This document shows, piece after piece, positions 52,983 to 63,290 of a stretch of DNA of 64,000 nucleotides (positions are counted from its first letter, which is position 1; each line of letters starts with the position of its first letter). A program made the position numbers and the translations under genes. Under the pieces are notes generated by a model. That model was not told the DNA's origin, did not search any database, and saw only the letters and a program-made list of their open reading frames with translations. Location: contig NZ_FMTM01000012.1 of the NCBI RefSeq assembly GCF_900099775.1, forward strand, positions 1 through 64,000, written 5' to 3'. Origin of the DNA: Rhizobium mongolense subsp. loessense. GTDB lineage: Bacteria; Pseudomonadota; Alphaproteobacteria; Rhizobiales; Rhizobiaceae.

Positions 52983-54049
52983 TTTCGCTTGTCTCGGCCC
53001 CAGACGTACTCACCGCAGCACATCGTTTCCTGGGCGTTTTCGATGACGGCACGACCAGCGAATCCTACCTTGCCGCTGTCTTGAGGCGATTGGCGGGAGC
53101 AACATGTCCATGTTCTCCCAAGACCCTCGTAAGGGCCATGACGGAAGCCCATCGTGGATTGGTGTCGAATCCTGATAGCTTTCTGCAGCAGGTCGAAGAA
53201 ACGATTGACGCTCTCGTGGCCATCGGCGACCTTCTCGAATTGAATGATGTCACTGCGGTCGACGAAAACATTAAAGGGACTTGGTTATTCGCTGCTCCGC
53301 CCGGGTTCGTTATCCATCTCGGCGATGCTGCGAACATCATCGGATTGACCCCAGATGAGCAAACTCCGCTTCCGGCCGCGGTGCGCGATCGGGTTGTAAT
53401 CCGAGGTGTATCCAGAAAGATCTATCCGACGGAAGGTGAGGATCTACGCGCTCTGCTTAACGCGCTTGGTCTCAGGGAAGTTTCGAGTGCGAGTTGGCTC
53501 CGGCATCCCAAAAATCTCTCTTCGAAAGAGCTTGTCGACCGTGCAGATCTAAGACTCACAAGCTCCGGTAGCGGTGTGGATCTGGAAGACTTGCGCGTCT
53601 TTAATCACAACTCCGAACGTGCCGGCTACAGGGTTCGCTGGGAGAACGCGAAAGGGAAATCTGGCCGTTTTGTAATCCGCCGTGCTCAGGCTTACGGCGC
53701 CGATCGATGGGGTTATGCAGAACTTGCCAACGGTGACGTCATAAAGCTTCTTGAGTTTCCTGAACCTGAGGAACGTTGGCGGGGTTGTGATATCGCTTGG
53801 AGATTGATGTTGGCGCTGCAATCCCTGCAAGGGAGGCCAGTCACATATCGAGTAAGCATCCGAGATGATATGGCCGGTTTCGATCTATTCCATCCGATTC
53901 CAGACTGGGCCACACGAGCGCTCATTTTTGCGGGGCAGAAAGTTCCGGCGCGATCCTGTCTCCTTTCATTCGACGTCCCGATTTCCGAGATGCCGGCAAC
54001 CGAGCAATTCCTTGCGACCTTTTTATTCCTGACCCGTGCCGCAAATTGA
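52979..54049 (+). CDS. uncharacterised protein, second gene of Druantia-like operon
   Basis: 356 aa. Starts within the stop of the previous gene (ATGA). The first 90 residues are helical and may form a winged helix (LAAVLRRLAGATCPCSPKTLVRAMTEAH, then VEETIDALVAIGDLLELNDV); the rest has beta-rich segments and contains no catalytic motif I can name. 11 bases separate it from the helicase gene, so co-translation and complex formation are likely. In type II Druantia two unannotated genes precede the helicase; the layout is similar but equivalence is not shown. Confidence 0.75.
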   Translation: MISLVSAPDVLTAAHRFLGVFDDGTTSESYLAAVLRRLAGATCPCSPKTLVRAMTEAHRGLVSNPDSFLQQVEETIDALVAIGDLLELNDVTAVDENIKGTWLFAAPPGFVIHLGDAANIIGLTPDEQTPLPAAVRDRVVIRGVSRKIYPTEGEDLRALLNALGLREVSSASWLRHPKNLSSKELVDRADLRLTSSGSGVDLEDLRVFNHNSERAGYRVRWENAKGKSGRFVIRRAQAYGADRWGYAELANGDVIKLLEFPEPEERWRGCDIAWRLMLALQSLQGRPVTYRVSIRDDMAGFDLFHPIPDWATRALIFAGQKVPARSCLLSFDVPISEMPATEQFLATFLFLTRAAN

Positions 54050-54060
54050 ACTGGTGAACA

Positions 54061-57000
54061 ATGTCCAAGACAATTCAAGAAACAATCGAATCTTTACACG
54101 GGTCTTTGAAGGACTACATCGAAGCCACCTACCATATTGGTAATGCCCAACTTATCGCCCAACGCCGTACACTCCTTGAACGCAACGGTGTTACGCATCA
54201 GATCCCTTATATGGAATCGACACCTCGATATCAGACCGGCGATCGGTTTGAGGAGATCGCCGGATTGCCCCCCTCAACCCTGTCGGTCCTTAGCGAACTA
54301 TCGGTCGCTAAGGGCAATCTGCCAAAGCTTCTACACAATCCTGCCTATACACATCAGAAGGAAGCGATCGAAAGCGCCCTGGTCGCCGGCAAAAACCTGG
54401 TCATCATGACCGGAACAGGATCCGGCAAAACGGAATCGTTTCTCATGCCTATCCTCGGGAAGCTAGCCAGGGAGGCTGCCGAGCGCCCGGATGCCTTTAA
54501 AAACCATCGCGCGATGCGCGCGCTCCTACTCTATCCCATGAACGCTCTCGTCAACGACCAGTTGGGCAGAATGCGGGCAATCTTTGGTGATCCGCGACTA
54601 ACCGAATTGTTCAACGGCTGGGCCGGGCGCCCGGCGACTTTTGCGCGCTATACAAGTAGGACTCCTTATGCAGGCGTTCGCAACCGAAAAAAGGATCCGC
54701 AGAAACTTGCCTCCTTTGAGGAATTCTTCGTGGAGATCGAACGGCAGGCGGCGGATCCCGACGCGGAAAATCATGCGCAAGCGTCGAATCTCAAGGCGCA
54801 ACTCAAAAAGAAGGGGAAGTGGCCTGCGAAGCCAGATCTAGCTGCTTGGTTCGGAGCGAAGAACGCGCGCTGGTTCGACAAGACGACGGAAGAATTTCTT
54901 CGCGCGGTCACATTAGCCGACGACTCCGAGTTGATTACTCGCCACGAAGTTCAGGCCGCGTGCCCAGATCTCCTCGTGACGAACTACTCGATGCTCGAAT
55001 ATATGTTGATGAGGCCGATCGAGCGCTCAATATTTGACGACACGAAAACGTGGCTGGCTGCCAACCCCGATGAGAAAATCACGGTCGTGCTTGATGAGGC
55101 TCACCTTTATCGAGGTGCTGCCGGCGCTGAAGTCGGTTTGCTTCTAAGGCGTCTGCGCGATCGCTTGGACATTCCTCAGGAACGCTTTCAAGTCATCTGT
55201 GCGACCGCGAGTTTTAATGACGCCAATAAAGCAGGGGAGTTTGGGGCTGCTCTCGCTGGCGTTTCCGCGGAGACCTTCAAAACTGTAACCGGGCAGTTAA
55301 AGCTAAAGGCAAACTCGGCCGCGGCAAGCATAGCTGACGAAGCCGTCCTGGCGGCGATTGATCTCGGAAAATTCTACTCCTCAAAAGCTGCCGACCGGCA
55401 CGAGGCAATTGGTCCATTTCTGACTTACCGCAATATCCAACCAACCGGCGACCTTGAGCGTGACCTGTTTCGGGCTTTGGAATCATACCCTCCGATTGCT
55501 CTCCTTATCAACTCGACGATGAAAGCGGCGCAACCGCTGGAAAAGCTTGCTCCGATGCTTTTCCCTGAGGATGAGGCAAATGCCGGCAGCGCGTTGACAG
55601 CCCTGTTGGCGCTCGGAAGCGTCGCACGAGAATCTGTTGATGAAGCTGGTTTGCTGCCGTGCCGCATCCACAATTTCTATCGCGGTTTGCCGGGATTGTG
55701 GGTCTGCATGGATGCCGATTGCAGCGAAGTTCAGGCTGACGAGAAGTCGGGCATATGCGGCAAGATGTTCGGGCAGCCACGCGAACAGTGCAACTGCGGT
55801 GCCCGGGTATTGCAGTTCTTTACCTGTCGCAATTGCGGCGCGGCCCACGCTCGCGCGTACACCAATGACGTCGATCAGCCTAATGCGCTTTGGTCCGAGC
55901 CTGGGCAGCGCATGAAAATGCATGCAGGGGAGGTGGGCCAGCTTTTCGACCTTGATCTTCTTCTAGAGGAACCACGTCAATCCGGTGTCGCTGAAGTCGC
56001 GAGTTATGATCTTTTGACAGGGCAACTCGATCCGGATCTTCCTGGATCGAGGATGAGAAGCGTTTACATTCGGAAAGATCGAACAACACCGGCTACAGAC
56101 GACGAGGGGCAAAGCGATACACGACTGGAGGCGCGGGGGCAGTTCACGCCATGTGCTGTCTGCGGTGAGACGGCGAGTTTTGGGCGCACTTCAATCCAAG
56201 ACCACCAAACCAAGGGAGACCAGCCGTTCCAAGCGCTGGTGTCTCGACAGATTCAGGTGCAGCCGCCCGGTACTCAGCCAGCATCCGCGTTTGCGCCTCT
56301 ACGCGGCCGAAAAGTTCTAGTTTTTTCCGATTCCCGTCAGGTGGCAGCGAGGCTCGCGCCGAACCTTCAAATGTATTCCGTGCGGGACGCTCTGCGTTCT
56401 CTGATCGTCTGGGGATTTGGCCGGCTCAATCAGTCGTCCCTGCTGTCCGGCAATCTCAATCTGGAAGATCTTTACCTGGCAGTCACGCTAGCTTCCCGAG
56501 CGCTCGGGGTCCGTTTACGGCCAGAAATGCGGAACGGCGAATTCTTTGCTGAGAACCTGGTCGATGATGCCGTTGCCGACGGTGCTCTGGAAAACGAAAT
56601 GCGGCTCGTCCGTCTTCGTAATGAATTTGTCTACGAAACGCCGCCTAGCGCCTTGCTTGATGATATAATCAAGACCGTCCGGGACAAGCACCTTGGTTTG
56701 GAAGCGCTGGCGCTGGCATCGATCAGAGAGGCAGCAAACAAGCAAGCCAGCATCCTTGCGCTGCCTAAAATTCCAGGATTTGCAGAGACAGACAGCGAGA
56801 AAATCGCACTCGCGCGTGCTTGGCTGCGCTGCTGGCATCGAGAGGGCTTCTGGCTGAACATGATGCCCCCGGGTTGGTACAATCGCAAAGGAGGCGGGAC
56901 AAGCGTTCGAAGCAGGAAATCCTCCTTTGCAGCGATGAAGAAAATCATCGGCGATAAAGCCGCCTACAAAATATTTGAGAAGAACTGGGAGCCTCGGCTG

Positions 57001-59616
57001 CATGCATCGTTCACACAAGACGTCGACAACGGTTTCAAGCGCCTTCTTGGACGGAACCTGGCGCTTGAGCTTGATGGCGATTGGGTGCGTTGCGAGGATT
57101 GCCGATCAGTTCACAGGCCAGTGCCGCGGATCCCTCAGTGCCTAGACTGTGGCTCATCTAACATCAAGAAGCTGGACCCGGAACATGACCCGGTCTTCGT
57201 CGCCCGAAAAGGATATTACCGAGCGCCTGTCGCAACAGTTCTTGAAGACGCATCAGAGCCGCCAATGGCACTTATCGCAGCCGAGCATACGGCCCAATTG
57301 AATGCGCCGCAGAGCGAAGATGTCTTTTCGAAAGCCGAAGAAAACGAGCTTCTGTTTCAAGATGTCGAATTGACGTGGATCGACCGCCCCAAAAAAGTTA
57401 CGGCGATCGACATCCTTTCGAGCACCACGACTATGGAGGTCGGTATCGACATCGGAGCGTTGTCTGGTGTTGCCCTGCGGAACATGCCGCCAGGTCGTGC
57501 GAACTATCAACAGCGTGCCGGCCGCGCCGGCCGTCGTGGAAACGCTGTTGCAACGGTGGTAGCTTTCGGAAGCGCTGACAGCCATGACGAGCACTATTTC
57601 AGCGATCCCGAGGCTATGATTGCCGGTCCCGTTGTCGATCCCAAACTGACCTTGGATAACCCAGAGATCGTCAAGCGCCACATCCGCGCGTTTATTATCC
57701 AGTCGTATCTCCAAGATCGAATTCCTGCATTCGATCTGGCCGCAAATCCTGACCTTTTTTCGGTTCTCGGATCGGTTCACGCGTTTCACTCTGGCACGGG
57801 GACATTGAACCGAAAGGATTTCGGCGACTGGTTAAAAAGCAACACCCAGCGTCTGCGATCGCGGGCATTATCCTGGTTGCCAACTGAGCTCTCTGAGGCC
57901 GACCGTGACAAGCTTCTGGAAGCGATGGCTGAGGATTGCCTTCAGGAAATTGATAACGCGCTTACTGCAAGCAGATCTGCGGAGGAAATTACGGCGGACG
58001 AAGGCGAAGCCGCAGAGGATGAGGAGACCATCGAAGTTCCTATGGAGGCAGGAGAAGAGTCTCCGCCTCCGCAAGTGGCCGCGGACGGAAAACTGCTCGA
58101 CCGGCTCCTCTACAAGGGCGTTTTGCCACGATACGCTTTTCCAACCGACGTAGCGACGTTCAGCGTATTCGACGAAGAGCGCTCGAAGTCGTATCGACCG
58201 ATCATGAAGTTTGCCCCCTCGCAGAGTTTGCCCGTTGCCCTATCCCAATACGCGCCCGGTAAGCAGGTCTGGATTTCCGGCAAGTGCTACACCTCTGGTG
58301 CCGTCTACGCGGCTATGCCCCAGGATCGGCGGGATGCTTGGAATAAGCGGCGGCTGTTTATGGAATGCTCGGAATGTAGCTTTGCGGAAACTGTTGAGTT
58401 GGACAGCGGCCTTCAGCGCGGCGACAAGCGCGATTGCAGGGCCTGCGGATCCGACGATTGTTTCGGGCCGGCCCATTTTTGGCTGCGGCCGCCGGGATTT
58501 GCTCACCCAGTTGACGCCGAAGAGGTCACGTCTCCGGATGACATGCCGGAGACATCTTATGCCACACGCGCCAAACTGACTATGTCAACACCAGGAGACG
58601 ACGAGCGTTGGCGGGTTGTCAGCGATCGGGTTCGCGTCATGCCGGACAGAAGCCATCTTCTCGTTTCAAACACGGGACCGAAACGCGAGGGATATGACTA
58701 TTGTACGCACTGCGGGAGAATTGAGAGCCATATCGAAGCAACCGGTACGCTTGGGGGCCCGCATCGAAAGCCATTCCCGGATGAAAAGGAACCGATGTGT
58801 GATGGCGCCGGTCTCACCCGTCGGCTTGTGCTTGGAACCGACTTCATCACTGACATTGCCCTGTTCTCGCTGAGGGTAGTTGCACCGCTTAAGCTCAAGC
58901 CGGCCCGATTTGAGACGAACGTCGCTTTGCGAACGGCGAGTGAAGCCTTGGCGAAAGCTGCGTGCAACATGCTTGAAATTGAACCCGGCGAGTTGATGGC
59001 TGAGTATCGCCCGGCGCTGACACCAGGAGGACGGAGTGGACTCGAAGCTGAGATTTTTCTCTACGACACTCTGCCAGGCGGCGCAGGGTTTGCTTCTCAA
59101 CTCGCGGAAAAAGGCTTGGAACTCTTTGAAAGAGCTTTGAAGCTTATGAGGGAGTGCCCCGACAACTGTGACTCGTCATGTTATCGGTGTCTGCGGAGCT
59201 TCAAGAACAAATTCGAACATTCTCTTCTCGACAGGCACGTCGGCTGTGAACTGCTGGAATACCTCGTTCACGGCCAAATAGTCCCGTTCAACGCGGCGCG
59301 GATCAGGAACTCAACAATCGTACTAGGAGACGATCTGAAACGTCAGAGTCCGAGCTACGACGTTCGAATTTTCGAACCAATCGATGTCCCCGGACACGGC
59401 TTATTGGAGGTTCCAATTGTCGCGACAGCGATAGATGGCTCTCAGATCATCATCGCCCTATCAGGGGGGTTAACTGATGGACACCCAGCGGACCCTATCA
59501 TGTCGGCGATCCAACTCGATCCAGACGCGACCCGCGTATATGTCCTCAATGAGCTACTCGTGAGGGGCAATCTTGCGGACGCAACCCGCAAGGTTAAAGC
59601 GGAACTAGAGGGTTAA
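54061..59616 (+). CDS. giant DEAD/DEAH-box helicase with DUF1998 (DruE-like)
   Basis: 1851 aa. Superfamily 2 helicase: Walker A MTGTGSGKTESFLMP (about residue 117-), DEAH box VVLDEAHLYRGAAGAE (345-348), motif VI YQQRAGRAGRRGN (about 1150). Zinc-binding Cys pairs follow and precede: CEDCRSVHRP...CLDCGSS (about 1011), CSECSFAE (about 1436) and CTHCG (about 1546). The DUF1998 C-terminal domain shows the diagnostic four-Cys cluster CPDNCDSSCYRCLRSFKNKF (about 1698-1717). Length and architecture match DruE, the shared signature helicase of Druantia systems, and the wider MrfA/DrmB-like family. Probably translocates on and processes invading DNA. Same operon as the five genes around it. Confidence 0.9.
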   Translation: MSKTIQETIESLHGSLKDYIEATYHIGNAQLIAQRRTLLERNGVTHQIPYMESTPRYQTGDRFEEIAGLPPSTLSVLSELSVAKGNLPKLLHNPAYTHQKEAIESALVAGKNLVIMTGTGSGKTESFLMPILGKLAREAAERPDAFKNHRAMRALLLYPMNALVNDQLGRMRAIFGDPRLTELFNGWAGRPATFARYTSRTPYAGVRNRKKDPQKLASFEEFFVEIERQAADPDAENHAQASNLKAQLKKKGKWPAKPDLAAWFGAKNARWFDKTTEEFLRAVTLADDSELITRHEVQAACPDLLVTNYSMLEYMLMRPIERSIFDDTKTWLAANPDEKITVVLDEAHLYRGAAGAEVGLLLRRLRDRLDIPQERFQVICATASFNDANKAGEFGAALAGVSAETFKTVTGQLKLKANSAAASIADEAVLAAIDLGKFYSSKAADRHEAIGPFLTYRNIQPTGDLERDLFRALESYPPIALLINSTMKAAQPLEKLAPMLFPEDEANAGSALTALLALGSVARESVDEAGLLPCRIHNFYRGLPGLWVCMDADCSEVQADEKSGICGKMFGQPREQCNCGARVLQFFTCRNCGAAHARAYTNDVDQPNALWSEPGQRMKMHAGEVGQLFDLDLLLEEPRQSGVAEVASYDLLTGQLDPDLPGSRMRSVYIRKDRTTPATDDEGQSDTRLEARGQFTPCAVCGETASFGRTSIQDHQTKGDQPFQALVSRQIQVQPPGTQPASAFAPLRGRKVLVFSDSRQVAARLAPNLQMYSVRDALRSLIVWGFGRLNQSSLLSGNLNLEDLYLAVTLASRALGVRLRPEMRNGEFFAENLVDDAVADGALENEMRLVRLRNEFVYETPPSALLDDIIKTVRDKHLGLEALALASIREAANKQASILALPKIPGFAETDSEKIALARAWLRCWHREGFWLNMMPPGWYNRKGGGTSVRSRKSSFAAMKKIIGDKAAYKIFEKNWEPRLHASFTQDVDNGFKRLLGRNLALELDGDWVRCEDCRSVHRPVPRIPQCLDCGSSNIKKLDPEHDPVFVARKGYYRAPVATVLEDASEPPMALIAAEHTAQLNAPQSEDVFSKAEENELLFQDVELTWIDRPKKVTAIDILSSTTTMEVGIDIGALSGVALRNMPPGRANYQQRAGRAGRRGNAVATVVAFGSADSHDEHYFSDPEAMIAGPVVDPKLTLDNPEIVKRHIRAFIIQSYLQDRIPAFDLAANPDLFSVLGSVHAFHSGTGTLNRKDFGDWLKSNTQRLRSRALSWLPTELSEADRDKLLEAMAEDCLQEIDNALTASRSAEEITADEGEAAEDEETIEVPMEAGEESPPPQVAADGKLLDRLLYKGVLPRYAFPTDVATFSVFDEERSKSYRPIMKFAPSQSLPVALSQYAPGKQVWISGKCYTSGAVYAAMPQDRRDAWNKRRLFMECSECSFAETVELDSGLQRGDKRDCRACGSDDCFGPAHFWLRPPGFAHPVDAEEVTSPDDMPETSYATRAKLTMSTPGDDERWRVVSDRVRVMPDRSHLLVSNTGPKREGYDYCTHCGRIESHIEATGTLGGPHRKPFPDEKEPMCDGAGLTRRLVLGTDFITDIALFSLRVVAPLKLKPARFETNVALRTASEALAKAACNMLEIEPGELMAEYRPALTPGGRSGLEAEIFLYDTLPGGAGFASQLAEKGLELFERALKLMRECPDNCDSSCYRCLRSFKNKFEHSLLDRHVGCELLEYLVHGQIVPFNAARIRNSTIVLGDDLKRQSPSYDVRIFEPIDVPGHGLLEVPIVATAIDGSQIIIALSGGLTDGHPADPIMSAIQLDPDATRVYVLNELLVRGNLADATRKVKAELEG

Positions 59617-59619
59617 CAG

Positions 59620-61599
59620 GTGATCGAGATTGTTGGCGTGAAGGAAGGGCAGGAATTTGAAGCTGCACTTCATATCAGACGTTTGCTGCTGAACGTTTGG
59701 CCGGACTTAGCCCAGAGCAGGCGCGACAAGGTGAAAATTTTCGTCGGCTTTAAGATGTACGGCCAAGCCGTCGAGGATTTAGATCTCGTGGTGGTTGGAC
59801 TACTGGACGAGCCAAGAGAATTTGCTGTTGAGTTCAAATTTTACCCCAGAGATGGAGAACCATTCCTGCCACGGCAGGCTTGGGTTAAGAACTTCGCCCT
59901 TCTCATCGAAGTCAAATCTCATGATGCTGGTGGTGTGCACTTTGATGACAAGGTCGCTTCCGTCCGTTACATGCGCAATGGAACCGCGAAGTGGGAATGT
60001 GTTACAGAAAAAAACCGAACGCAAATGTTCGAGTTAAAAAAGTATCTCGCCCGGCACGGCCTTGATCGCATTCATGTGCAGGATTTGGTTCTGTTTACAG
60101 GACTTCGTGAGGCTGACTTGCCTGAACGGCCACATAACTGCGTTGCCAATGATGCAAGTTTCGAGCGATACCTAAACGTTCTTGGACAAATTTCCCGGCC
60201 ACATCGTAGCGGGAATCGCGTGACGCTTTCCTTTGGAGCGGATGAAGCGTTCGAGAGGTTGCTCGCGGGCAAGTTTGGCCTCTTCGAAGCGATTGAGCCA
60301 ACTCCGCTCGACCGTCGGCGGATGGATATCGTCGCAAAGAAATCCGTGCCCGATGAGTGGCTAGACGATCTCGGCAAGCGTCAAATTATCCTCAGGGGCC
60401 GAGGAGGGGTCGGTAAGACAGTCAATCTGCTACAAATGGCTTATCGCTCATATGATCAACGCCAAGAGCGCTCTCTCCTGCTCACATTCAACAAAGCTCT
60501 GGTTGCGGACCTCCGAAGAACGATGGCTCTTCTCGGTGTTCCCCGGAGCGTCGAAAACGGCGGGATTGCAATCGAGACCGCTCACGGATTTTTTGGCAGA
60601 GTTATGCTGGCGCTCGGTGTGATCTCCGATTACGACGGGTTCCTCGAAAACTTTGAGCTCCATAAGGCCAATCTCATCGAATTCTTAGAATCGGGTGCGA
60701 TCAGCACGGATGATATCCTTGAGCTCGGACGCGGCTCGCCGGCGGACTTCGATTGGGATCTTATATTCGTTGATGAGGGGCAGGATTGGCCGCAAGACGA
60801 AATCGACATCTTGCGACGCATATTTGGGACCGAACGCATCACTGTCTCGGATGGCGTCGATCAGTTCGTGCGTGATGGTGTGGCGGACTGGATCACCGGG
60901 ATGGCAAAAGGAAGCGTCCAGTCTCGTCGCTTGAAACGCAGTATGCGCATGAAGTCGAACGTCGCGACGTTCGCTAGTGACGTTGCAAACGCTCTCGGAA
61001 TTCACGACTGGGATGTTGAGCCGAACAGCGATGCTGCAGGCGGACGTGTGATTATCATCGAGGGCGATCTTTATAGTCGACCCCAAATTCTGCACGATTT
61101 GGCATCAGAGGCCCTGGCCCTTGGCAATCATCCCGTTGACATGCTGGCGTGCGTACCACCATCCATGGTTCGAACAACCAGCGAAGATGGTCTATGCACA
61201 GCCGCCGAGCATTATGTGAAATCTGGCGGCAGAGTTTGGGATGGAACTGCTCGTGACGTGCGAGAGTTTTTCGCAAGCCATCGTGACGAGCTTCGGTTCG
61301 TTCAGTATGATTCGTGTCGCGGTCTGGAAGCGTGGACGTCCATAAATTTTGGCCTGGATCAGCTTTGGGACTACAAGTTCAATCAGATGATTTCGTCGGG
61401 ACGACAAACCGACGATTTGCTAACGAGCCCGGAGGAAAACGCTGCGGCTCATGCTGCCCGGTGGATTATGATCCCGCTGACAAGAGCGATGGACACGATT
61501 GTCGTCAATGTGGGGGCGCCGCCGAGTGTGCTAAAATCGGCTCTGATGGTTGTGCACGACAAGCGCCGCGACTTTGTTCAATGGATAGTTCAAGCATGA
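59620..61599 (+). CDS. NERD-like nuclease fused to SF1 (UvrD/DUF2075-like) helicase
   Basis: 659 aa, starting GTG four bases after the helicase stop. N-terminal 190 residues: a nuclease-related fold with EDLDLVVVG (about residue 53) and LLIEVKSHDAGG (Glu97-Val-Lys99), a PD-(D/E)XK arrangement. C-terminal part is an SF1 helicase: Walker A LRGRGGVGKTVNLL (260-267), Walker B LIFVDEGQDW (384-390), SRRLKRSMRMKSNVATFA, YDSCRGLEAWTSINFGLD and the arginine finger region PLTRAMDTIVV. So nuclease and motor lie in one chain. It probably cleaves or resects DNA after the DruE-like helicase acts. Confidence 0.85.
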   Translation: MIEIVGVKEGQEFEAALHIRRLLLNVWPDLAQSRRDKVKIFVGFKMYGQAVEDLDLVVVGLLDEPREFAVEFKFYPRDGEPFLPRQAWVKNFALLIEVKSHDAGGVHFDDKVASVRYMRNGTAKWECVTEKNRTQMFELKKYLARHGLDRIHVQDLVLFTGLREADLPERPHNCVANDASFERYLNVLGQISRPHRSGNRVTLSFGADEAFERLLAGKFGLFEAIEPTPLDRRRMDIVAKKSVPDEWLDDLGKRQIILRGRGGVGKTVNLLQMAYRSYDQRQERSLLLTFNKALVADLRRTMALLGVPRSVENGGIAIETAHGFFGRVMLALGVISDYDGFLENFELHKANLIEFLESGAISTDDILELGRGSPADFDWDLIFVDEGQDWPQDEIDILRRIFGTERITVSDGVDQFVRDGVADWITGMAKGSVQSRRLKRSMRMKSNVATFASDVANALGIHDWDVEPNSDAAGGRVIIIEGDLYSRPQILHDLASEALALGNHPVDMLACVPPSMVRTTSEDGLCTAAEHYVKSGGRVWDGTARDVREFFASHRDELRFVQYDSCRGLEAWTSINFGLDQLWDYKFNQMISSGRQTDDLLTSPEENAAAHAARWIMIPLTRAMDTIVVNVGAPPSVLKSALMVVHDKRRDFVQWIVQA

Positions 61600-61731
61600 T
61601 TTTTCGTTAGAAGGGTGATCGGGCCAAAAAGGTTAAAAATGCCGTCTCCTTCATTAATCAGCTGACAGCGCAGCGTTATCACGTCATTCTAGCCACTCAT
61701 CGATAAACCGTAAGCGGCGGCGAGGGCAGAC

Positions 61732-63270
61732 ATGATTTCGGCGAGCAAGGACATCATTTTACGGCAAGAAGCGTATGCTTTTTCGCACGAGGCGGTTACG
61801 CGTCACGGGCTCACCATAGACGAGGCCTTCATCCGGGGGATCAGGCACATCGGCTATCGCAGCAACCTGCATGCCATTGCTGAACTTATCGACAATTCAA
61901 TTCAGGCCTATGCGCAGCGAATTGATCTCGTCTTCGGATATTCCGACGACGGGTCCGCGAAAAAACCTAATCGGATCGCAATCATAGACGACGGACACGG
62001 GATGCCTGCGGCAATGATGCGGCTTGCAATGATGTGGGGAGGAACACATCGGGAGGACGACCGTGAAGGCTTGGGACGCTATGGCTACGGCCTTCCGTGC
62101 GCTGCGGTTAGCATTGCGCGATGCTTCAGAATCCTGTCAAAGTTGGACCGTGCGCCAATTTTCGAGGTCTGCCTCGACCTTGATGATCTTGAGCTTGGTT
62201 CCTATCGGGCTGCCAATGGCCTGATCAGCCTGCCTGATGCCCAGCCAGCGGAACTTCCTGATTTTGTCTCCCAACATATCCAGCAACACTATCCGCAGGG
62301 ATGGCGCTCAGGAACAATAGTTGTTCTGGAAAAACTTGATCGCGTGGAGTGGACCACCGCACTGGGAATGCGAACAAACCTCCTTCGCCATCTCGGGGTC
62401 ACTTATCATAAGATATCAGATTTAGCCGCGCTTTACGTGGATGGAACTCGCGTCCGGCCAGTTGACCCGCTTTTTCTTACGCCTTCCGCTGATTACTTTG
62501 GCCTTGACGATGACCGCGCGGTCCCGCTCGAACCGGTAACGCTCTCAATCACAAATCCGGCGTCGGGCCGCGACGGGCTCGTCACGCTGCGTTACTCTTG
62601 GCTACCGCCGACATTTGGCGCACTCGACAAAACTCGAGATGCTGTCGGTCTCAACGCCAACCAACGCTTTCCGATCCTGAAAGACTATCATGGTATAATC
62701 TTCAGCCGGAACGGTCGGTTGATAGATGTTCAAAATCGGTTGCCATGGACCGTTTTTATCAACAACGATCGATATATTCGTGTTGAGATCGAGTTTTCAG
62801 CCACACTTGACGAACTTTTCGGTGTCACAACGTCAAAGCAACAAGTATCAGTTACGGCCATGGTATGGGACGCCCTGCGCCAGGCAGGGATTCACAAGGC
62901 TATTGAGCAACTGCGCGGTAAGGTGAAACAGGCAAAGTCGTTCCGTTTCGAGGCGGTGTCCCGAGCGCCAGTGCCTAAGCCCCTAGCGGCGGTCGTTCAA
63001 AAGAGATGCCTGACAGAGCAAGCGCCAAAGGCTGCTGCTCCTCTTCATTCTCTGCTCGTAATGGACGGAGTGGGCGGTTTGGCTGCTAATCAAGCGCATC
63101 CACTCTTCAATGGATCCGCGGGAGCGATGGCCTGTGCGCATGCCCTGCAGAAACTTGTCAATATGCTTGCCAACCAAGCGAGTTCTACTGGAACGCGAGC
63201 CAAGGATGAATATGGTGACTTGCTAACTGCCTGGTGTATAGCCGCGTGGCCAGACCAACCTGATGTGTAA
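61732..63270 (+). CDS. GHKL (MORC/Hsp90-like) ATPase
   Basis: 512 aa. GHKL ATP-binding motifs in order: N box IAELIDNSIQAYA (about residues 49-61, with the catalytic Glu and Mg-binding Asn), G1 IIDDGHGM (85-91), G2 GLGRYGYGLPCA (115-). The rest contains a transducer-like part (LDKTRDAVGLNANQRF, followed by RNGRLIDVQNRLP). The family dimerises on ATP binding and acts as a DNA clamp in MORC, GyrB and MutL. 132 bases separate it from the NERD-helicase, longer than other gaps, so it may have its own promoter. I do not recognise it as a standard Druantia subunit. Confidence 0.85.
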   Translation: MISASKDIILRQEAYAFSHEAVTRHGLTIDEAFIRGIRHIGYRSNLHAIAELIDNSIQAYAQRIDLVFGYSDDGSAKKPNRIAIIDDGHGMPAAMMRLAMMWGGTHREDDREGLGRYGYGLPCAAVSIARCFRILSKLDRAPIFEVCLDLDDLELGSYRAANGLISLPDAQPAELPDFVSQHIQQHYPQGWRSGTIVVLEKLDRVEWTTALGMRTNLLRHLGVTYHKISDLAALYVDGTRVRPVDPLFLTPSADYFGLDDDRAVPLEPVTLSITNPASGRDGLVTLRYSWLPPTFGALDKTRDAVGLNANQRFPILKDYHGIIFSRNGRLIDVQNRLPWTVFINNDRYIRVEIEFSATLDELFGVTTSKQQVSVTAMVWDALRQAGIHKAIEQLRGKVKQAKSFRFEAVSRAPVPKPLAAVVQKRCLTEQAPKAAAPLHSLLVMDGVGGLAANQAHPLFNGSAGAMACAHALQKLVNMLANQASSTGTRAKDEYGDLLTAWCIAAWPDQPDV

Positions 63271-63290
63271 CACTGTGAATAGAACTGCAG

